The translations under genes were made by a program, and so were the position numbers. A stretch of DNA of 64,000 nt from Rickettsiales bacterium (GTDB lineage: Bacteria; Pseudomonadota; Alphaproteobacteria; G027485855), in assembly GCA_027485855.1 (NCBI GenBank), contig JAIXQD010000008.1, positions 62,001-126,000 of the forward strand, in the 5' to 3' direction. Below are positions 33,613 through 41,670 of the stretch, one piece after another. Position 1 is the stretch's first letter; each line of letters starts with the position of its first letter. The notes beneath the pieces were generated by a model, which worked only from the letters and a program-made list of their open reading frames with translations, searched no databases and was not told the DNA's origin.

Positions 33613-34473
33613 TTAAGCCTCTAGCAAAAATTGGCGGGTGATATCGCTGGCGGGCGGGGTTGCATTAAAAAAGCCAGCAAAGGCCAAACGGCCTTGTTCA
33701 ATGAGCATGCCAAGCCCATCCAAAATAGGCAAGCCACGTTGTTGCGCGCTTTGTAATAGTGGCGTTAGGCGCGGCTGATAAACAATATCGGCCACAATGG
33801 CTGACGCGGGTAAAGCTTCGAGTGGCAAATGCAATGGGGCCTGGCCCTGCATGCCAAGGCTGGTGGCGTTTATCAGTAAATCGCACATGGGCAAGGCTTT
33901 GTTTATCTCGGCGAAGGGCAAAATACGCCGCACCGCCGAAAAGCCCTGTGCCACAGCCTCGGCCCTGTTCATATCGCGGTTCACCAAGCAAATATTTTCA
34001 GCCCCTGCCATTTGCAGGCCAGAAATAATGGCGCGCGCTGCACCACCCGCGCCAATAATGGTAATGGCTTTTTGTTGTGGCACAAAATGTGGAAAAGCCA
34101 AAATCAGTGCGCCAACAAAGCCTGGGGCATCGCTGTTGCGGCCAAATAAACGGCCATTATCGCGCACTAAAATAGTATTTACCGCGCCAATCTTTTCAGC
34201 CTCGGGCTCAATATCATCGAGCAGTTTTAATGCGGCCAGCTTGTGCGGCGCGGTAATATTCACCCCCGCCATGCCCATAGCCGCAATGGCTTTTATGGCT
34301 TGGGGTAAATGATCGGGCAAAACTGGTATAGGAATATAAACCCCATCAAGGCCAAGCTGTTGCAACCAAAAATTATGCATTTTCGGTGACCAGCTATGAT
34401 GCACGGGCCAGCCCATCAGCCCCGCCAGTTTGGCATTGGCACTAAAAGAGGTGGTCAGTTTCTCGGCTTTCAT
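33613..34473 (-). CDS. aroE: Shikimate dehydrogenase
   Basis: A 286-residue NADP-dependent enzyme reducing 3-dehydroshikimate. The substrate site is GWPVHHSWSPKMHNFWL and GVNITAPHKLAAL (catalytic Lys), with NSDAPGFVGAL (Asp). The cofactor loop is ITIIGAGGAARAIISGL followed by VNRDMNRAEA; the end is DGLGMLIEQGRLAF. Its start overlaps ppsR by 4 bp. A maf gene, common in this cluster in other alphaproteobacteria, is not present between them. Confidence 0.97.
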   Translation of the reverse strand: MKAEKLTTSFSANAKLAGLMGWPVHHSWSPKMHNFWLQQLGLDGVYIPIPVLPDHLPQAIKAIAAMGMAGVNITAPHKLAALKLLDDIEPEAEKIGAVNTILVRDNGRLFGRNSDAPGFVGALILAFPHFVPQQKAITIIGAGGAARAIISGLQMAGAENICLVNRDMNRAEAVAQGFSAVRRILPFAEINKALPMCDLLINATSLGMQGQAPLHLPLEALPASAIVADIVYQPRLTPLLQSAQQRGLPILDGLGMLIEQGRLAFAGFFNATPPASDITRQFLLEA

Positions 34474-35342
34474 TTGCTGGAGCTTTTCGCAGCAATGCTG
34501 TGACGGTGTTGTGTTAAGAGGCTGATAATCTCGGCCGAGGTTTCTTCGATAGAGCGGCGGGTCACATCAATCACGGGCCAGCCACGGCGCACAAATAAAC
34601 GCCGTGCTTCTTGCACTTCTTCGCGCACTTTAAGCGGGTCGACATAGTCGGATGATTTATCGCCCGATAATTGCCGCAGCCTTGTTTCGCGAATTTCTAA
34701 AAGCTTTTCAGGGTCTTTGGTCAGGCCCACCACCAGCGGTTTTAGCGGGCGCAACAGCGCTTGTTCAAATTCTGTGGCAAGGCTTTGGCCGGGCACTAAG
34801 GGGATGTTGGCCGCGCGTATGCCGCGATTAGCCAAGTAAAGGCAGGTCGGGGTTTTTGAGGTGCGCGACACGCCCAGTAATATCACCTCGGCCTCATCAA
34901 GGGCGCTGCCATTGACCAATAAACCCTGACCATCGTCAGCGGCCATGGCATAATCCATGGCGGCAATACGGGCAAAATATTCAGCATCCAGCACATGCTG
35001 CCGCCCAGGGAGTGAGGCCGCCGGCTGGCCCAAATGGGCCGACAAAGCATTAAGCAAGGGGTCCAACACCGGCACACAAGGGCAGGGCAGGTTACGGCAA
35101 AAATTTTGTAAGGCGCGGCGCAATTCAGGATTGACCAAAGTAAACATCACAAAGCCCGGATGGGCCGCTATGCCCTGAAAAACAATATCGAGCTGTTTTT
35201 CAGTGCGGATCAGATTCCAATAATGCTCCACCACATCGGTTTGTTCAAATTGTGCCAAGCAGGCTCTGGCCACAGCATGAATGGTCTCGCCCGTGGCGTC
35301 AGAGACTAAATGAAGGTGAAGCGCCTGTTTCATTATTTTCAT
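34470..35342 (-). CDS. ppsR: PEP synthase regulatory protein (kinase/pyrophosphorylase, DUF299)
   Basis: A 290-residue bifunctional regulator that phosphorylates and dephosphorylates phosphoenolpyruvate synthetase (or PPDK). Seen: LHLVSDATGETIHAVARACL at the N-terminus, the P-loop-like LLGVSRTSKTPTCLYLAN, IPLVPGQSLATEFEQ, and VGLTKDPEKLLEIRETRL. This is the RP001 homologue that flanks the Caulobacter origin. ATG 35342 or 35333 are both possible starts. It is first gene of the operon leading left from the origin. Confidence 0.95.
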   Translation of the reverse strand: MKIMKQALHLHLVSDATGETIHAVARACLAQFEQTDVVEHYWNLIRTEKQLDIVFQGIAAHPGFVMFTLVNPELRRALQNFCRNLPCPCVPVLDPLLNALSAHLGQPAASLPGRQHVLDAEYFARIAAMDYAMAADDGQGLLVNGSALDEAEVILLGVSRTSKTPTCLYLANRGIRAANIPLVPGQSLATEFEQALLRPLKPLVVGLTKDPEKLLEIRETRLRQLSGDKSSDYVDPLKVREEVQEARRLFVRRGWPVIDVTRRSIEETSAEIISLLTQHRHSIAAKSSSK

Positions 35343-35375
35343 TATACCCAGACTGTGGATGAAATCAGGTGAAAT

Positions 35376-35384
35376 TGTGGATAA
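35376..35384 (-). promoter_or_regulatory. Perfect DnaA box
   Basis: TGTGGATAA, the reverse complement of the consensus DnaA box TTATCCACA, in the predicted origin near the ppsR side. Confidence 0.85.
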
Positions 35385-35435
35385 GTAGCTTTTTTAGCAA
35401 AATGGCCAAAATGCTCCACAGCTTTGCGTTTTATC

Positions 35436-35542
35436 CCCATGGTTTTATACATGGCTAACAAAAAAATTTAATAAACAGCCGCGCCTGTGGGTATCCTGTT
35501 GTCTTTTAATTTATCCACAGACTTATCCCATGGTTTTATACA
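35436..35542. repeat. Two 16-bp direct repeats in the origin
   Basis: CCCATGGTTTTATACA occurs at 35436-35451 and 35527-35542, 91 bp apart. In both copies it is preceded by TTATCC (DnaA-box-like) and followed within 3-4 bases by GGCTAA. Only the second copy ends in the box-like TTATACACA. A perfect DnaA box (35511-35519) sits between them. Confidence 0.8.
35511..35519 (+). promoter_or_regulatory. Perfect DnaA box
   Basis: TTATCCACA, the consensus high-affinity DnaA box, lying between the two 16-bp repeats in the predicted origin. A weaker box-like TTATCCCAT follows 4 bp after it. Confidence 0.85.
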
Positions 35543-35803
35543 CAGGCTAAATAACTATAATAATTGTATTTATCTAACTTATCCCCGTTTTATAAACCGT
35601 TTTATCCAAAATAATGGTAGCGCTTTATGCCACTATTTTAGCGTTGATATCTGCGCTTATAAGTGGGGTTTAAGTCAGGGGCAATTGTGAGTCCCCACAA
35701 CTCACAGCCATCCACTATCTACAACCATTAAACATATAAAAATATATATAATAGGGAAAAAAGAAATCTATCCCGTAGCCCTTATCACCTGTTAAATTAC
35801 GGC

Positions 35804-36820
35804 ATGAAAAAAATTTTACAGGTCTTAGCTGGGCAGGCCATTAACCCTCCCCCCGCATGGGTGATGCGGCAAGCCGGTCGGTATTTACCCGAATATCGAG
35901 CCACACGAGCACGCGCCGGAAATTTTCTAAATTTATGCTACACGCCAAAGCTGGCTTGCGAAGTAACCCTACAGCCCATTCATCGTTTTGCTTTTGATGC
36001 AGCGATTATTTTTTCAGATATTTTAGTTATCCCCGCGGCTTTGGGCCAGGAAGTCAGCTTTACCGATGGCGAAGGCCCTAAATTAGCCCAATATCCTACC
36101 GCTAAAAATTTAAAACCCTTCAGCACCAATGGTATTATTGAAAATGTTTATGAGGCCATAAGCTTGGTAAAACATCAGCTCAGTCAAGATACTGCGCTGA
36201 TTGGTTTTGCCGGTGCCGCTTGGACATTAGCCTGTTATATGCTTGATCCCGAGCGTCACAGCGATGAATTTGCCTTGGTGCGTTTATTTGCTTACCAGCA
36301 GCCGCAAGAGTTTTCAGCCCTGCTCGATATTTTAACCGAGGCCATTATTGCGCATGCTTGTGCACAAATTAAGGCTGGGGCTGAAATTATTCAGATTTTT
36401 GATTCATGGGCCGGTGTTTGCCCGGCCGACTTAACTGAAAAAGCCATCTATCAGCCAACGGCTAAAATTGTGGCGGCCATTAAAAAACAATATCCGCACA
36501 TACCCGTTATTGGTTTTGCCCGTTCTATCGGTGCGCGCCTTAAGCCGTTTTATGAGGCTACAGGCGTTTCAGCTTTAGGGGTAGATTACACGCAGCCGCT
36601 TGCTTTGGCGCATCAGGCCTGCCCGCACGCGGTTCTACAGGGCAATCTAGACCCGCAATTGCTTATTGCTGGCGGGGAGCCTCTGGCACAAGCTGTGCAG
36701 CAGCTGAAAAAATCTATGCAAGGCAAGCCATGGATTGCTAATCTGGGGCATGGCATAACGCCACCAACACCGCCCGAGCATGTCGCCCAATTTTTATCTT
36801 TGTTACGGAATGACGCATGA
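35804..36820 (+). CDS. hemE: Uroporphyrinogen decarboxylase
   Basis: A 338-residue enzyme converting uroporphyrinogen III to coproporphyrinogen III. Both family signatures are present: PPAWVMRQAGRYLPEYRATR near the start and IGFAGAAWTLACYML. Also seen are IIFSDILVIPAALGQ (Asp), IFDSWAGVCPAD (Tyr/Ser pocket side) and NLGHGITPPTPPEHV at the end. It is the first rightward gene after the origin and overlaps hemH by 4 bp (ATGA). Confidence 0.98.
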   Translation: MKKILQVLAGQAINPPPAWVMRQAGRYLPEYRATRARAGNFLNLCYTPKLACEVTLQPIHRFAFDAAIIFSDILVIPAALGQEVSFTDGEGPKLAQYPTAKNLKPFSTNGIIENVYEAISLVKHQLSQDTALIGFAGAAWTLACYMLDPERHSDEFALVRLFAYQQPQEFSALLDILTEAIIAHACAQIKAGAEIIQIFDSWAGVCPADLTEKAIYQPTAKIVAAIKKQYPHIPVIGFARSIGARLKPFYEATGVSALGVDYTQPLALAHQACPHAVLQGNLDPQLLIAGGEPLAQAVQQLKKSMQGKPWIANLGHGITPPTPPEHVAQFLSLLRNDA

Positions 36821-37851
36821 AAAAAATTGCCGTAGTTTTATTTAATTTAGGTGGCCCTGATAGTTTAGACACGGTGCAGCCATTTTTATTCAATTTATTT
36901 AACGACCCCAATATCATCAAAATACCGGCCATTGTTCGCACACCCTTGGCTTTGCTTATCAGCAAATTGCGCGCGCGTAAAAAAGCCAAAGCGATTTATG
37001 CGGCTTTGGGGGGGCGCTCGCCACTTTTAGAAAATACCGATGCGCAAGCAAGAGCGCTTGAAAAACAACTGATTAATTTGGGTTCGGTACGGGTCTTTAT
37101 CGCTATGCGCTATTGGCACCCGATGAGCGAGCAAGTCGCAAAAGATGTTAAGGAATTTAATCCTGACGAAATTGTGCTGTTGCCGCTTTACCCGCAACTT
37201 TCAACTACAACCACGGCCTCTAGCCGGCGGGTATGGCAAATAGCCTGCGATAATGCTGGGCTAAAAGCCCCCACCCATTATGTGTGTTGTTATCCAACTG
37301 ATAGCGGCTTTATTGAGGCGCAAACCGCATTGGCTCACCCACACATTGAAGCCGCGCGCACTATGGGGCCGGTGCGGGTGCTGTTTTCGGCGCATGGCCT
37401 GCCTGAAAAAATTGTCAAAGATGGCGACCCCTACCAGTGGCAAATTGAGCAAAGCTGTCAGGCCCTGGCCGAAAAATTGCAACTAAGCGCCGATGAATGG
37501 CAGATTTGCTATCAAAGCCGTGTGGGCCCGATGAAATGGATTGGCCCCTCAAGTGAGCAAGCACTCGCGCAAGCCGCACAAGATAAACGGCATGTGGTGT
37601 TGGTGCCCATGAGCTTTGTTTCTGAACATTCAGAAACACTCTACGAGCTTGATCAGGAATATAAGCATCTGGCGCAAGAGCTGGGCATTGTCAGTTATCA
37701 GCGCGTGCCAACTGTATCGGTGCATCCGTTATTTATTGCGGGTTTGGCCGATCAAGTTAAAAATGCCCTTAAAACAAAGCATAAAATTTGTGCGCCTAAT
37801 GGCAAACGCATTTGCCCTTATCAATTTTCAGGCTGCCCGCATGCTATATGA
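36817..37851 (+). CDS. hemH: Ferrochelatase
   Basis: A 344-residue enzyme inserting Fe2+ into protoporphyrin IX. Seen: VVLFNLGGPDSLDTVQPFLF, RYWHPM, LLPLYPQLSTTTTASS, the catalytic His in LFSAHGLPEKIVKDGDPY, YQSRVGPMKWIGPSS and PMSFVSEHSETLYELD with the conserved His/Glu. The C-terminus has clustered Cys (HKICAPNGKRICPYQFSGCP), reminiscent of the [2Fe-2S] ligands reported in some alphaproteobacterial ferrochelatases such as that of Caulobacter. It overlaps hemE by 4 bp and hemJ by 11 bp. Confidence 0.97.
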   Translation: MKKIAVVLFNLGGPDSLDTVQPFLFNLFNDPNIIKIPAIVRTPLALLISKLRARKKAKAIYAALGGRSPLLENTDAQARALEKQLINLGSVRVFIAMRYWHPMSEQVAKDVKEFNPDEIVLLPLYPQLSTTTTASSRRVWQIACDNAGLKAPTHYVCCYPTDSGFIEAQTALAHPHIEAARTMGPVRVLFSAHGLPEKIVKDGDPYQWQIEQSCQALAEKLQLSADEWQICYQSRVGPMKWIGPSSEQALAQAAQDKRHVVLVPMSFVSEHSETLYELDQEYKHLAQELGIVSYQRVPTVSVHPLFIAGLADQVKNALKTKHKICAPNGKRICPYQFSGCPHAI

Positions 37852-38281
37852 AATTTTAAAGGCCCTGCATATTATTGCGGTTATCAGCTGGATGGCGGGC
37901 TTACTTTATTTGCCGCGTCTGTTTGTTTATCATGCCCGCGCCCAAAAAACTTCTGGCACTGCGCCCGAGCCAGCCCCAACCCTTATGGTGATGCAGCATA
38001 AATTACTGCGCTATATTATGAACCCGGCCATGATTGTGACTTGGCTTTTGGGCTTATGGCTGATTTTAGAAAACCCAGCGTGGCTGATGGCGGGCTGGCT
38101 GCATGCAAAACTGGCTTTGGTTATCTTGCTTTCGGTGTTTCATATGGCCTGTGCGCGTTATCGGCGGCAATTAGCCGCGGGCACCTGCCTGCATACTGAA
38201 AAATTCTTTCGTATTATCAATGAGGTTCCTACCTTATTGATGATTGCGATAGTGTTATTAGTTGTGCTTAAACCTTTTTAG
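37841..38281 (+). CDS. hemJ: Protoporphyrinogen oxidase HemJ
   Basis: 146 residues from ATG 37841, which lies inside the end of hemH and gives the family-typical start MLYEILKALHIIAVISWMAG. This is a four-helix inner-membrane protein with the conserved N-terminal His, YLPRLFVYH, helix 2-3 segments (LRYIMNPAMIVTWLLGLWL, WLHAKLALVILLSVFHM) and FRIINEVPTLLMIAIVLLVV. It oxidises protoporphyrinogen IX in bacteria lacking HemG/HemY, completing a hemE-hemH-hemJ run. Confidence 0.96.
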   Translation: MLYEILKALHIIAVISWMAGLLYLPRLFVYHARAQKTSGTAPEPAPTLMVMQHKLLRYIMNPAMIVTWLLGLWLILENPAWLMAGWLHAKLALVILLSVFHMACARYRRQLAAGTCLHTEKFFRIINEVPTLLMIAIVLLVVLKPF

Positions 38282-38291
38282 GTAAAAAAGC

Positions 38292-38320
38292 TTGACAGTC
38301 ATTCGCAAAACAGCTTACAA
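38292..38320 (+). promoter_or_regulatory. Predicted sigma-70 promoter for rho
   Basis: TTGACA at 38292-38297 and TTACAA at 38315-38320 with a 17-bp spacer, just after the hemJ stop. Transcription from here would leave a leader of about 180 bases before rho, long enough for autoregulation, as is known for rho in other bacteria. Confidence 0.6.
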
Positions 38321-38504
38321 GGGCGCTGTGCCGATATCAAGCGCACCGCCTCCCCTCTAAAACCAGCTTTAGAAAATCTTTTTCAAAAAGCTTGGGCTGC
38401 CGAGTTGGCTTGGTCTTTTAATTTTTTTGATATCGCCATCGTCCAATCATAAAAACTGTCGATTTGGCGTGTTTTAACCTATCCACACCTAGCTGATAAA
38501 ACTT

Positions 38505-39761
38505 ATGAACCTGCAAGAACTTAAACGGAAAAATCCGGCCGACCTGCTCGCCTTTGCCGAAGAATTACAAATTGAGAATGCCAGCAGTCTGCGCAAGCAA
38601 GATATAATTTTTGCCATTTTAAAACAGCAGGCTGATAATGGTCAGCCCATTTTTGGCGATGGCGTGTTAGAAGTTTTGCCCGATGGCTTTGGCTTTTTAC
38701 GCTCGCCTGAATCTAATTATTTGCCCGGCCCCGATGATATTTATGTCTCGCCCAGCCAAGTTAAAAAATTTGGTTTGCGCACCGGTGACACGGTTGAAGG
38801 GCAAATTCGCTCCCCCAAAGAGGGCGAGCGTTATTTTGCTTTGCTGAAAGTGAATGCCATCAATTTTGAAGACCCTGACAAAACCCGTCAGCGCGTCAAT
38901 TTTGATAACCTCACTCCGCTTTACCCCAACGAAAAACTCCAGCTCGAAGTATTCGACCCGCTTAAAAAAGATTTTACCAGCCGCGTGATTGAGCTAGTGG
39001 CGCCCATGGGTAAAGGCCAGCGCGCGCTTATTGTGGCACCACCACGCGTGGGTAAAACCATGATGATGCAATCGGTGGCGCATGCTGTGGCCAAAAACAA
39101 CCCCGAGGTTTACCTGATTGTTTTGCTGATTGATGAACGCCCCGAGGAAGTCACCGATATGGCCCGCTCAGTCAAGGGCGAGGTTATTTCCAGCACCTTC
39201 GATGAGCCGGCCGCACGGCACGTGCAGGTGGCCGAGATGGTCATTGAAAAAGCCAAGCGTCTGGTTGAGCATAAGCGCCATGTGGTGATTTTGCTGGATA
39301 GTATTACGCGTCTGGCGCGGGCTTATAATACGGTGGTGCCATCGTCCGGTAAGGTTTTAACCGGTGGTGTTGATGCCAATGCGCTGCAACGGCCCAAACG
39401 CTTTTTCGGTGCGGCGCGTAACATTGAAGAGGGTGGCTCACTGACCATTATTGCCACGGCCCTGATTGATACTGGCAGCCGCATGGACGAAGTTATTTTT
39501 GAAGAGTTTAAAGGCACAGGCAATAGCGAGCTGGTGCTCGACCGTAAGCTGGCCGACAAACGCACCTTCCCCGCGATTGACATTGCTAAATCCGGCACCC
39601 GCAAAGAAGAATTGCTGGTCGATAAAAAAGATCTGGCCAAAATGTGGATGCTGCGGCGCGTGCTCAGCCCCATGGGCACCGGCGACGCCCTCGAGTTTTT
39701 GCTGGATAAGCTTAAACAAACCAAGAGTAATGCCGATTTCTTTGACAGCATGAATCAGTAA
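38505..39761 (+). CDS. rho: Transcription termination factor Rho
   Basis: A 418-residue hexameric RNA helicase. The Rho-N helical domain ([20 protein letters not shown]) precedes the cold-shock RNA-binding fold ([29 protein letters not shown]). Then come Walker A ([12 protein letters not shown]), [12 protein letters not shown], Walker B ([15 protein letters not shown]), the Q loop and R loop ([19 protein letters not shown]) and [19 protein letters not shown]. It is full length with no inserted N-terminal extension. The PCuAC-like gene begins one base after its stop codon. Confidence 0.98.
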   Translation: MNLQELKRKNPADLLAFAEELQIENASSLRKQDIIFAILKQQADNGQPIFGDGVLEVLPDGFGFLRSPESNYLPGPDDIYVSPSQVKKFGLRTGDTVEGQIRSPKEGERYFALLKVNAINFEDPDKTRQRVNFDNLTPLYPNEKLQLEVFDPLKKDFTSRVIELVAPMGKGQRALIVAPPRVGKTMMMQSVAHAVAKNNPEVYLIVLLIDERPEEVTDMARSVKGEVISSTFDEPAARHVQVAEMVIEKAKRLVEHKRHVVILLDSITRLARAYNTVVPSSGKVLTGGVDANALQRPKRFFGAARNIEEGGSLTIIATALIDTGSRMDEVIFEEFKGTGNSELVLDRKLADKRTFPAIDIAKSGTRKEELLVDKKDLAKMWMLRRVLSPMGTGDALEFLLDKLKQTKSNADFFDSMNQ

Positions 39762-39762
39762 T

Positions 39763-40185
39763 ATGAAAAAATTCCTATTTGTGGTGTTGTTCAGTTTTTG
39801 GCCGCTGCTGGCCCTGGCGCATAGCTATGTCAGTGGCGATATACAAATTGGCCATATTTGGGCGCCGCCCACGGCGGTTGAGGCCGAGCGCGGCATCGTC
39901 TATGTGCCGTTTTTTAATAAAGGCACCACGCCCGACCGCTTGCTAAAAGCTGAAACCAGCATTGCTGTGCGCGCGGTGTTGCGCACCCCTGATGGCCAAG
40001 AGGCCCAAAGCATTGAGCTGCCCGCTAGCAAAGGCGTGGCGCTACGGCCCAAAGGCTGGTCGATTAGCCTTGAGGGGCTAAAGGGCGGCTATGTTGTGGG
40101 CGATAAATTTACTTTGCGCCTCACTTTTGCCAAAGCACCACCCATCAATGTGCAAGTTTACGTAGAAAACCACGGACAACATTAG
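39763..40185 (+). CDS. PCuAC-like periplasmic protein lacking the copper ligands
   Basis: A 140-residue exported protein: a signal peptide (residues 1-19, ending LALA-HS) and a PCuAC/DUF461-type beta domain. Family framework seen: IWAPPT near the N-terminus, VYVPFFNKGTTPDRLLKAET, a SIELPASKGVALRPKG strand pair, ISLEGLKGGYVVGDKFTLRL and TFAKAPPINVQVYV. The copper motif H-x10-M-x21-H-x-M is gone: the positions equivalent to His/Met are Arg73, Ser100 and Ser102, and no Met occurs after residue 1. It starts directly after rho. Copper delivery is therefore doubtful. Confidence 0.78.
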   Translation: MKKFLFVVLFSFWPLLALAHSYVSGDIQIGHIWAPPTAVEAERGIVYVPFFNKGTTPDRLLKAETSIAVRAVLRTPDGQEAQSIELPASKGVALRPKGWSISLEGLKGGYVVGDKFTLRLTFAKAPPINVQVYVENHGQH

Positions 40186-40224
40186 GGGCCAATATTTAGG
40201 GCCCAACCTTAAGGCAGCTTAACA

Positions 40225-40944
40225 ATGAAAATCACTGAAATTATTGCCGCATTATTTTTGGCCACGGGTCTTTTGGGCGGCCTTTTAGGTGCGGGCTATT
40301 TTGTGGGGCAGGGTTTAACCAGCATTGGCGCCAAAGAGCGTTTTGTGACGGTCAAGGGTTTGGCCGAGCGCGCTGTTCTGGCCGATAGCGCCAGTGCGGG
40401 CTTTAATTTACAAGCCAGCGGCAATGATTTAGCGCAGCTTTATAAAGAGCTAGAGGCACAGCAAAAAAAATTAGCCGAGTTACTGGCGAGTAAAGGCTTT
40501 GCCACCAGCAATATTAATTTAGGCGTTTTTAGCTCAAGCACCACCAGCAGTGAAGATCGCAAAAACGACCCAAGCCTGCCCATGTATCAGGTGTCTGCCA
40601 CGGTTTTGGTCAGCGATAATGATGTGCAAAAAATTGCCAGCCTTGTGGCCGAGGGCAACCAGCTGATGATTCAAGCGGGCGGTTATATTGTCGGCGTTTA
40701 TGCCAATTATGCTTTTGGTGGTTTGTCGGCCATTCGCGCAGAGATGATTGCCGAAGCCACCAAAGATGCGCGCAATGCCGCCCAGCAATTTGCCGCCGAT
40801 AGCGGCAGCAAAGTTGGTGCTATTCGCAATGCTAGTCAGGGTGTGTTTTCAATCGGCACCGTTGGCGGCGATTATGATGACAGCACACAAATAAATAAGC
40901 GCGTGCGTGTGGTCACCACCGTTGATTACTACCTAAAAGACTAA
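40225..40944 (+). CDS. SIMPL-domain (DUF541) membrane-anchored protein
   Basis: A 239-residue protein with an N-terminal membrane helix (IIAALFLATGLLGGLLGAGYF) and a periplasmic SIMPL domain: RFVTVKGLAERAVLADSASA, a coiled helix (LYKELEAQQKKLAELLASKG), YQVSATVLVSDNDVQKIASL, ATKDARNAAQQFAADSGSKV and the final RVRVVTTVDYYL. Members such as Escherichia YggE are linked to oxidative stress; the function here is unknown. It follows the PCuAC-like gene after a short repeat-bearing gap. Confidence 0.9.
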   Translation: MKITEIIAALFLATGLLGGLLGAGYFVGQGLTSIGAKERFVTVKGLAERAVLADSASAGFNLQASGNDLAQLYKELEAQQKKLAELLASKGFATSNINLGVFSSSTTSSEDRKNDPSLPMYQVSATVLVSDNDVQKIASLVAEGNQLMIQAGGYIVGVYANYAFGGLSAIRAEMIAEATKDARNAAQQFAADSGSKVGAIRNASQGVFSIGTVGGDYDDSTQINKRVRVVTTVDYYLKD

Positions 40945-41009
40945 CTTTGAATAAGCTAGCAGCGCCTGTTTTTGCTACCCATAACCCTACTTGACCCAAT
41001 CCGGTTTGA

Positions 41010-41150
41010 GTGCCAGAAGGGGGTGTGGAAAAGGTCGCTCCGAAAAAGCAGCAGTTCGAAATCTTCATGCAGATAAGATTGGTCCTCTCCGACGGCTTTC
41101 AGATTACCCGCAAGGGAATAGATTTCGTCCGAGAATATTTCAGGAATTAG
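41010..41150 (+). pseudogene. Short frame resembling a gene 3' end, before the DpnI-like gene
   Basis: A 46-codon frame from GTG 41010 to TAG 41148-41150, with TGA immediately before the GTG. Its second half (QQFEIFMQIRLVLSDGFQ, then ITRKGIDFVREYF) reads like the end of a real protein, reminiscent of a winged-helix ending (xxTxKGxxFV). Its stop lies 2 bp before the DpnI-like start, whose ribosome site (AGGA) is inside it, so the two were probably one operon. No ribosome site precedes the GTG. It may be the remnant of a truncated upstream gene, with the junction of the foreign segment near 40990-41010. A small intact gene is the alternative. Confidence 0.4.
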
Positions 41151-41152
41151 CG

Positions 41153-41602
41153 GTGGCAACGGTTAAGCAAAAATTGGGAGAATTCGGCGAACAGATCGTC
41201 GCTAAGAAGTGCGCGTGTCCCCGATGTAAGCGGCACAGTACCCTCAAACGGTTGCGGGCAAATTTTAAATGCGCAGACTTGATTTGCGATTTTTGCGGCT
41301 TTCTGGCGCAAGTGAAAGCGTCAACGTCCCTCGACGTAGAGACTTTGCCAGAAACTGTTTTAGGGGCGGCGTGGGGGCCACAAAAAGCGCGGATGGATGC
41401 TGCCATCTACTTTCCTCTCTATCTTGTCCTCGCAACGGCAGATTTGAAGCGTTATTCAATCCATTATCTGTCGGCCGATCTTCAACCACCCGAACTGTTT
41501 TTGGAGCGCGCCCCACTATCGGCAAAGGCCCGCCGCGCTGGATGGAAGGGGTTCAAATACGATTTGTGGCTTGTGAAGGATCGCTTTGTCAGGCTGATCT
41601 AA
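41153..41602 (+). CDS. DpnI-like methyl-directed restriction endonuclease, catalytic domain only
   Basis: 149 residues from GTG 41153 (AGGA 7 bp upstream). It matches the DpnI catalytic domain: a zinc-binding ACPRC...CDFC pair, CADLICDFCGFLAQVKAS aligning with DpnI ADFYCNHCSEEFELKSK, and PLSAKARRAGWKGFKYDL aligning with PLAPTARRAGW of DpnI. The PD-(D/E)xK residues would be Asp (CAD), Gln instead of Glu (AQVK) and Lys. The DpnI C-terminal winged-helix domain, which also reads methylated GATC, is absent: the protein stops after DLWLVKDRFVRLI. No methyltransferase adjoins it, as expected for a methyl-dependent enzyme. Codon use differs from its neighbours. Confidence 0.82.
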   Translation: MATVKQKLGEFGEQIVAKKCACPRCKRHSTLKRLRANFKCADLICDFCGFLAQVKASTSLDVETLPETVLGAAWGPQKARMDAAIYFPLYLVLATADLKRYSIHYLSADLQPPELFLERAPLSAKARRAGWKGFKYDLWLVKDRFVRLI

Positions 41603-41670
41603 TTCAGATTTAGCTTACACAGATATACAGGTTACCAGTTTTTATTGGCCCCTTGAGTAGCTGTTTCAGT

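Larger units (their letters stand above)
35343..35803. other. Predicted chromosomal replication origin (oriC)
   Basis: A 461-bp gene-free, AT-rich gap between divergent ppsR and hemE. It holds two perfect DnaA boxes (35376-35384 on the minus strand, 35511-35519 on the plus strand). One-mismatch boxes are at 35354-35362, 35431-35439 (TTATCCCCA), 35536-35544 (TTATACACA) and 35602-35610 (TTATCCAAA). Two 16-bp direct repeats (CCCATGGTTTTATACA) lie within the box cluster. A very AT-rich stretch (35727-35765, AAACATATAAAAATATATAT and on) next to hemE could be the unwinding element. One GANTC (CcrM-type) site is at 35687-35691. The ppsR/hemE location matches Caulobacter Cori. Confidence 0.85.

Noticed and set aside
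40991..41152. N-terminal extension of the DpnI-like protein from a TTG codon
   Set aside because: The extension lacks protein-like character, while another frame across it does look coding; the GTG at 41153 has a ribosome site and aligns with the family start.
41269..41613. 114-codon plus-strand frame inside the DpnI-like gene
   Set aside because: A second frame over the same bases without the zinc-ribbon or ARRAGW motifs; treated as a shadow.
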